A stretch of DNA of 64,000 nt from Aristolochia californica (lineage: Eukaryota; Streptophyta; Magnoliopsida; Piperales; Aristolochiaceae): the NCBI GenBank assembly GCA_029961685.1, contig JARWKL010000008.1, forward strand, positions 40,378,821 to 40,442,820, given 5' to 3'. Shown piece by piece: positions 57,884 through 64,000 of this stretch; the first letter of the stretch is position 1; each line of letters opens with the position of its first letter. Position numbers and translations under genes: made by a program. Below the pieces are notes generated by a model that ran no database searches, was not told where the DNA came from, and saw nothing but the letters and a program-made list of their open reading frames with translations.

Positions 57884-59325
57884 TTAAGGAGGTCGAAAAT
57901 AGGCAAAGGCAGAGAAGAATGTCTGCGTCGCGGTAAGAAAAAGGAGGACGATGGCTGCAACAACAGAAATAATAGCCCAAGGGCTACCAAAGTAATCATT
58001 TATCAGATTTGCCTTCCATATATTGAACTTATCCTCACAGTATTTGTTTAGTTCTTCGCATACGATCGGAAGTAAATCGTTTTCGTCTGCAACATAGAAA
58101 ATGTTGGTGCTCAACCCATTGAAAACGGAAGCTACTTCTTCCTCTGATCCCAACGTTTGTTCAAGAATTCCGAGGCGATTGAGTATCTCAACATCCTCTG
58201 CTGTGTTAATGATGAAGTCCATGAAAATCCCGTAACCGGTGAAATATGCTCCAACGTTAGGATGACATTGCTCCCAAGCAATCAGGTTCCGTAATAGAAC
58301 TTCAGTGTAGTTATCAACATGTAAATATGGGATCTCCAGGACACCTCTATGGAAGGTAATATTTGAGAATCCAGTAGTTTTCTTCTTCTTGAGCTTTATT
58401 CCAGCATCTCGGAGTCTTCTAGCACAAGGAATTGGTGATATGGTGCTTGGCTGTTTTGATGGAGAAGGGACAGAGATCAAAATTCAAGACAGTGTGAGAG
58501 AAATGAACTTTTCGATCCTTGTTGTTTGAGGAAGTAGTTGGGTGGAAGGAGATGATAGTGAACTAAATGAAGTAAATGGTGGATCTGGTCGGAAGGCATT
58601 GGATCAACCTGCTGGTTGAACTGAAAAAACTCCTTGAAGAAATGAAGGGAAAGGTCAGTTAAGGAAGGGTATATAGACTGATCGATGTCTAGCATATCGT
58701 AAATTTTTTGAAGAGCAAAGAAAGGAATTTGACTCTGAACGAGGAGCATGTCCGTGCGCAATTCATGCAATGCAGTGGAACAACGTTGATCCACTTGTGG
58801 CGTCAGTTCGCCTTCAAAAAATAAGAGTAGCACATCAAGTATGTGGCAACAACTCAATACCAAAGCAATCAAACACTTGAAGTCTACCCTGATTTCTTCG
58901 AGGTAACACTCGCTTATTCCGTCTCTCATTTGTTCCATAGCCGAGAGGTAATCCTCAAAAGTGTTTTTACCATTGCGGGAGAGGATTGATTGCATATGTG
59001 CTAACATGTGAAGATCACTCAAGCTCGACCTTGGATAGAATTCATCGAAGTCCATGACGATTCCAAAGTACTGATACCGATCATCATAGATCTTTGGTTT
59101 GAGCTTGTATATACGTTCTGGAACGGCGTAGATGGTGGTGGTTGGGTCTCGAACAAACAATGGTCGGAACCCAGATTTGAAGTCATCTAGAAGTTGCCTA
59201 TCGAAACCTTCAATTCCTTCTGCCCCAGAGTTCGAGGTCATTGAAGTGCTGCTCTCCTCCATTTTTTCTGCCATAAACATGAAAATGAGAAAATGAGTAC
59301 CCTCTATGCTTTTATTCTGGTTCAT
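57884..59325 (-). pseudogene. DUF247 gene, full length with one single-base frameshift
   Basis: Two abutting frames, 58477-59325 (N-terminal 282 codons) and 57884-58480 (C-terminal 198 codons), together cover a complete class-1 protein with every family block and the C-terminal helix. The break is a one-base deletion near 58478: GAGATCAAAATTC here, against GAGATCGGAAATTC at 2434 and GAGATCGAAAATTC at 29311. Nothing else is damaged. The frame begins MNQNKS, but the better start is MAEKMEESS at 59274. A candidate upstream exon is at 59408-59498. Either a very recent pseudogene, an allele that is intact elsewhere, or a sequence error. Confidence 0.85.
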
Positions 59326-59407
59326 GATGAAACACAGAAGAGAATATCGATGTAAAGTGATAAGAGGAACCCAGATTTAAAATCATCCAAGAGTGGCTAG
59401 TGGAAAC

Positions 59408-59498
59408 CTTCTATTTCTTTTGGAGGATCTCCAGGGTCTTCAGAAGGATCTCCATGGTCCGCAATGAGTGAGCTGCCTCGTTTCATGTTTTCTGCCAT
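59408..59498 (-). other. Upstream duplicate of the N-terminal coding segment (candidate exon 1)
   Basis: MAENMKRGSSLI to KEIEG, then FH and a stop if unspliced. GAAG|GT at 59408/59407 pairs with AAG|GT at 59208/59207 (200-nt intron). GGCAG acceptors near 59268 would also keep the frame. The main frame has its own MAEKM start, so the two N-termini are clearly duplicates. TATATAAA on the minus strand (59778-59771) lies upstream. Confidence 0.5.
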
Positions 59499-60837
59499 AG
59501 AAATTTATATATCATTTCAATTCAAAGGGACAGGCAGACATAAAAACCGAATCGAAAGCAGAGAGAGAATTTCTTATCTAACTGACAAGACAATTCCTTT
59601 AACCCATTTGCAAAAGGAGAAAATGAGAGTAACCTGTGAGCGGATTTCCAAGAAGTTCGAACGGATTTTTATCAAGTTCGGACTAAGAAGATGTTGATAA
59701 GCCGGTTCTGAACGCTCCAACCACCATTGCAGAAGTCTGTAACTTGATGGAGCAGATCGTCCCTCATGGGTTTATATACAAACACCAATGATCCTCTTTT
59801 TCTTTCTATCTGAGAGTTTGAATATTTTACTCCTATCATTAAGGTCCATTCATGCGAGGCTCAAAAGTTTCTGCTCATAAGCCGGTTCTGAACGCTCCAA
59901 TCACAGTCGCAAAAATCAAAATATGAGTCAACCACTGCAGAAGTAAAAACAGAAGGAAAGGGCAAAAAAAAGAAAAGAAAATGTTAACCACCGGGAAAGG
60001 AGATCCTCTACCCCTTACAATAGAAATTCAAAAATTCTATTGTAGTTTAATTCATGCCTATTGCCAATCAATTCGTAGATTTCTTTACCAATGGTTTTGG
60101 CCGAGGCAGATACGAGTTTCTTAAAGACAAACTCATCAAAGTTTCTTTTGCCAAAGAGTTCAAAGGGGGTGGGGGTGCCGGTGAATATGAACCAACCCTA
60201 TGTTTATATGATTGAAATTGATGTAGTAATGTGGATTAGTGAAACCGGGTCAGTACATATGTAACCCTATGGCAATACTGATAAGGGTGATGCTGTAATT
60301 GTAACACATTCAACTACAAATTACTAATAACCATAGAACATAATATGTTGGGTCCTCATGGTCAATAAATAAGCCTGTCTCCAAGCATGGTTTGCCATTT
60401 GATGAATTTATGTGGGACACATATTGTGAGTAACTTCTCAGGCCACATCTCACATTGGTCTCTCTTCAGTCTTTGTTTATATGTTACAAGAGCTGATCTA
60501 GGTTTAAATGTGGCAAGTCAACTTGTTATTTTTTCATAAGCTTTCCTATTAGCTCAGTCTATCTTTCTTAGTCTTTGCTACCAACTCCTGACTTTGTCTA
60601 CCACTAGTTTATTTGAACGTGAGGAGACTTGAATAAGTTTACTTTGCCCACCAAGAAAGACTTGTGAAGATTGGAGAGGTAATATTCAGTCATGAAAAGA
60701 TACTTTTTGTTAGTTTGTGTCATGAAAGAGTATATGAAAGCATATTTTTGTTAGTTTGTGTGATGATAAAACAAGCGTTTATTGAGGAAGGTATCTTTGC
60801 CATATTAAATAACAACTTGGCTGACCAACTTGCTCTA

Positions 60838-60873
<36 letters not shown>

Positions 60874-61055
60874 TCTTTTCAAGTTCAGAGTTGTGTAATC
60901 ATTATAATTTATCGGGATGTAAAAAGAATAGAAGGAACTTGTATGCATTTTGAGAAAAGAGATGGATCCTAGATTACATAAGAAAGGCTTCATATAAACA
61001 AAAGATGAAATCAAATACATTTTATTACATAAAGAAATGAAACTTCAAAACCCTT
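59499..61055. other. DUF247 5' flank and intergenic repeats
   Basis: 59680-59860 is the second-type promoter with TATATAAA (59778-59771). GATAAGCCGGTTCTGAACGC occurs twice (59695, 59876). 60790 carries the GAAGGTATCTTTGCC repeat, and (CATA)n lies at 60837-60866. From about 60960 it is DUF247 3' flank. No gene. Confidence 0.5.
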
Positions 61056-61248
61056 TTAAGGAGGTCAAAAATTGGCAAAGGAAGAGAAGAATGTCTACGT
61101 GGCAGTGAGAAAAAGAAGGAAGATGGCTGCAACAAGAGAAATAATTGCCCAAGGGTTACCAAAGTAATCATTTATTAGATTTGCCTTTCATATATTGAAC
61201 TTATCCTGTGAGTATTTGCTTAGTTCTTCACATACGCATACGTTCGGA
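61056..61248 (-). pseudogene. DUF247 C-terminal fragment
   Basis: About 60 codons of the class-1 C-terminus. The TM helix region and the YFGNPWAI-like stretch are recognisable, but FRPP is altered (GGTCAAAAATTGG). It ends abruptly near 61248. The most diverged class-1 relic in the window. Confidence 0.8.
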
Positions 61249-61690
61249 GGTATACTAAGTTGGCCTGGTACCTTTGATTGGGTGATAGCATTGTTTTTTG
61301 TGGATCAGATATCTAAAGACTGCATTAGTTATATTTTATTAATTTTAATACTAATATATCTGATTAAATTGTATACGTTCCTATCCATCGGACGATTTTG
61401 TTTGCTCTAATGCTAAGAAGAATATGAGAATCTGAAGTAACTAGGGGTGGCATCGAACTGAACTGGTTCGTGAACGGCTCGAGCATGGCTCGGTTCGATT
61501 CGGTTTATCTGGATCTAGAACCTAATTCGAGATCAAGATCAGGCTCGTTTAAGTTAATGAGCTGAGTTCGAGTGAACCATGGTTCGGTTTGGAAGCTTGT
61601 GAATCGGCTCGTTAATTTAATGAGGGCCCTAGCGCAGAGTGGTCTTCATCCGTTTCATAACTTTCATTCTTCAAAATCGGAGAATCGGGA
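61249..61690. repeat. GGCTCG-rich repeat beginning TAGGGGTGGCA
   Basis: From 61441, CTAGGGGTGGCATCGAAC leads into short GGCTCG/GGTTCG-type units to about 61615. TAGGGGTGG is a common hAT-type terminus in plants. It ends about 80 bp before the resistance-gene homology. Confidence 0.45.
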
Positions 61691-62813
61691 TAGTCAGGAT
61701 TAGGCAGAATCATTGGCAAAAGAAGAGTGCATCAGATTGCATGAAGACAAGTTGGATCTAATTCCTGGAAAGAACAATATCCCTCAAAGAGCTCGTCATG
61801 CATCTTTGATTTGGAGTCGGAATACAAAAAAAGTAAGCTTTGATGATATAAAAAGTTTGAGGCGCCTGCGTACCTTTGTAGCCCTAACTCATATGTTTGG
61901 TGTTGGTGATATTTCAGTTGAGTTTAACTGTATTGATACCATAAAAGAACTCAAATTTTTGCACATAATGGGGTTGAGAAACGGCTTGATACTTGGGTTG
62001 CTTAATGTTATTGGTTGTTTCCCGCAATTACGGTACCTTGATCTTTCACACAGTAATATTAAAGAATTGCCAGATTCAATTTGCAGTCTTTCATATCTCC
62101 AAACATTAGACCTGAAAAATTGTCACAAGTTGAAGAAGTTGCCTAATAACACAGCCACCCTCACTAACCTAAGGTACCTCATTATCACCCATTGTGATAG
62201 GCTGACTTGTATGCCTACTCAGATTGGAAAACTTACAAATTTAAGAGAATTAACTCGGTTCATTGTGGGGAAGGAAGCTGGGACGAAAAAAGTAGAACTC
62301 AAAGGATTGAACAGTTTGAAAGGTATACTTGTCATTGAAGGGCTTGAAAATGTAGTTGACGGGGAAGAGGCCAAGGAAGCGGGTTTAAAGAATAAACAAC
62401 TTAGGGAGTTGAAATTATATTGGACACTGGAGGAGGCACGAGATGGATCCATAGATGAAGACGTGCTTGAAAACCTCCAACCTCACATCAACTTGAAAAC
62501 ATTACATTTGCGGAATTATCAAGGCACTTATCTACCAAGTTGGTTGTTGAATCTACACTCCCTCCAGAATTTGGAATTGTTTGGTTGTTGGGAACTAGCA
62601 TCTTTGCCTGAGGATTTGGAGAAATTCGGGTCTCTTGAATATTTGATTTTGGGTGCATGTCCTAAAATATCAACCTTACCAACGTGTGGACTGCCCAAGT
62701 CTTTGAAGTCACTTGTTATCATTAATTTACCCTTGTTGAAGAAAAATTGCAAAAGAATATCTGGAAGTGATTGGGCCAAGATAACACATATCTCACATAT
62801 TGATATTTCTTAG
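61691..62813 (+). pseudogene. CC-NBS-LRR (RGA type) fragment: LRR region only
   Basis: A 367-codon frame from the TTG at 61713 to TAG at 62813 has no ATG at its start. Homology begins in DNA reading AESLAKEECIRLHEDKL, the stretch after the MHD motif of RGA-type CNL proteins; an eroded D.V.DL sequence with a stop lies just upstream (61698-61708). RARHASLI follows, then leucine-rich repeats: LRYLDLSHSNIKELPDSICS, LQTLDLKNC, LRYL, LRELKLYW, LKTLHLRNY, LQNLELFGC and LEYLILGACPKI. It ends at the usual C-terminal GSDWAKI. The coiled coil, P-loop and rest of NB-ARC are absent. It is well kept, so it may be a recent truncation. An RNA from an internal ATG (61893) is possible but would not make a normal receptor. 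Confidence 0.85.
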
Positions 62814-64000
62814 CATTTCAACTTTCAATGAAAAACATTTGAGAGGTAACTTTTTGATAGTCTTTTCTCTACATTGATATCTAGAGTTACTTTCACCTAC
62901 ATATACTTCTAATAAGCCAAATAATACTAAGTTATTTCAGAATTTTCAGTTTAATGGAATCTTACATGGTTGAAGGAAACTCCTAACAAAGGTATCAATA
63001 TAAAGGTATGCAATTGCAAGTTCTCTTCCCTCAGAAATTTAGCTTATTTGTTACATGCTAACCAAGCAAGGTGAGAACTTCTCCTTCTTTCTTTCTTTCT
63101 AGTTTTTTATTTTTTATTTTTTTCTATCTCGTTCATAATGAGTAGACCCTTGTAATAAATTCTTTTAGAAAATAGTTAAAATTGATTAAACAATTTTTTT
63201 AGCTTTTATATTATTTGATGTCATTAGAAGTATAACATTTTTCATGTTTTTATTTTAATTTTCAGGGTATGTAATAATGAATTTGGATCAATTTTTCGTC
63301 TACTCGACCACATATAGGAGAGGATCAACTACTCATGATTGGTTAAGGTTTTCTCTAATGTGAACCTCATGTAACTTGTTCTTGTTGTGTATGTATCATA
63401 TTTAAAAGATTTTCTAGTTTGTATTTGTGCTTTAGTTAAATTGTGTTCATACTATAGAAAGAGGAAATGTGATGTTATTTTTATGTTATGACATTTATGG
63501 TATGTGAGGTGACAAGAAGTATTTCTTCCTGTAGTAGGTAAGAGGGTAGTGAGTAAAACAAATGGGTGGCTGGCATCGGCATTGGCATTGGCTGATGCAT
63601 TCATGGGGAAGATGTCCGTTCTTGCTTCTTAATCGGGTATAATAATTGAAAGCAGAAAAGTAAAACCTGTCATTTCTTTTTCATACTCAAGAAAGGTAGA
63701 ATAATTGCAAGCTCAAAAGCTACTTGTGTAATTTCTGATTTTACATTACTTTGGAGCTATGTTTTTACAAAGGATAGCCAAAGACTTCAAATAAGTGGGA
63801 TTGAACTGAACTAGTAAAATCAGAAGCTTCAGTAGTACTGGTTTTTGTCGCATTGAAGCTCAATATTCAGTTATACATGCTGTATGTTATAGATCACACC
63901 TGAATGAAGCAAAGAAATATTTCTGTTTCCACAAGTAATTAGTTGCAATTCTCAACATCTAATGATTTATTCTTTTGTATGAAATGAAACTGACCACATG
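62814..64000. other. Downstream flank of the resistance-gene fragment
   Basis: Alternating pyrimidine-rich, intron-like and AT-rich DNA. No coding frame recognised. About 63640-63690 has a weak match to the AAGTAAAACCTGTCATTTC repeat at 18740 and 22940. Confidence 0.4.

Noticed and set aside
1..64000. tRNA, rRNA or CRISPR features
   Set aside because: No cloverleaf with A and B boxes, no rRNA block and no regularly spaced direct repeats were recognised. The tRNA-Met-like strings are retroelement primer sites.

Overview
The window looks like nuclear DNA of a flowering plant, probably a eudicot. It is AT-rich, packed with decayed Ty1/copia and non-autonomous LTR elements, and has plant-style TATA boxes and poly(A) signals. 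The species cannot be named from the sequence. No homology search was run; family calls come from motifs read by eye.

The theme is an array of DUF247 (UPF0481, PF03140) genes: predicted plant membrane-anchored proteins of about 450-510 residues with one C-terminal transmembrane helix. I count thirteen loci. Five have long intact reading frames (1843-3222, 10447-11811, 20288-21805 and 34454-35818 on the minus strand; 48131-49681 on the plus strand). One is intact only if an upstream exon is used (53267-54811). One is full length apart from a single-base frameshift (57884-59325). Six are truncated or rearranged relics (19462-19690, 26698-27900, 28723-29449, 39547-40457, 45135-46245, 61056-61248). 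There are two sequence classes: the abundant 'RRLRDAGIK / PWAIISVV' class and a divergent 'MANESGNTD / PWTTISLI' class, present as an inverted pair at 20.3 and 48.1 kb.

Layout: 0-1.8 kb, AT-rich repeats. 1.8-18.2 kb, duplication unit 1: DUF247 gene, copia remnant, repeats, second DUF247 gene, and a second copia remnant with a nested non-autonomous LTR element. 18.2-28.6 kb, mostly unique: relic, divergent DUF247 gene, tandem repeats, truncated DUF247 gene. 28.6-44.6 kb, unit 2, a direct collinear copy of unit 1 with its own deletions and one 2.3-kb insertion. 45-50.7 kb, rearranged DUF247 relic, inverted divergent gene, copia fragment. 51-61.3 kb, two further DUF247 loci, a tandemly repeated 3' flank and a terminal relic. 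61.7-62.8 kb, the LRR part of a CC-NBS-LRR resistance gene without its NB-ARC domain.

The most interesting structure is at the 5' ends. Most class-1 genes carry the first part of the coding sequence twice, about 200 bp apart. Each copy has an AAG|GT at the same codon phase, so an intron running from the first AG|GT to the second would join the upstream ATG to the body exactly in frame. At 54811-53267 the body has no in-frame ATG, so this upstream exon is the only obvious start. This looks like an intron created by tandem duplication and inherited through the array, and RNA evidence could test it.
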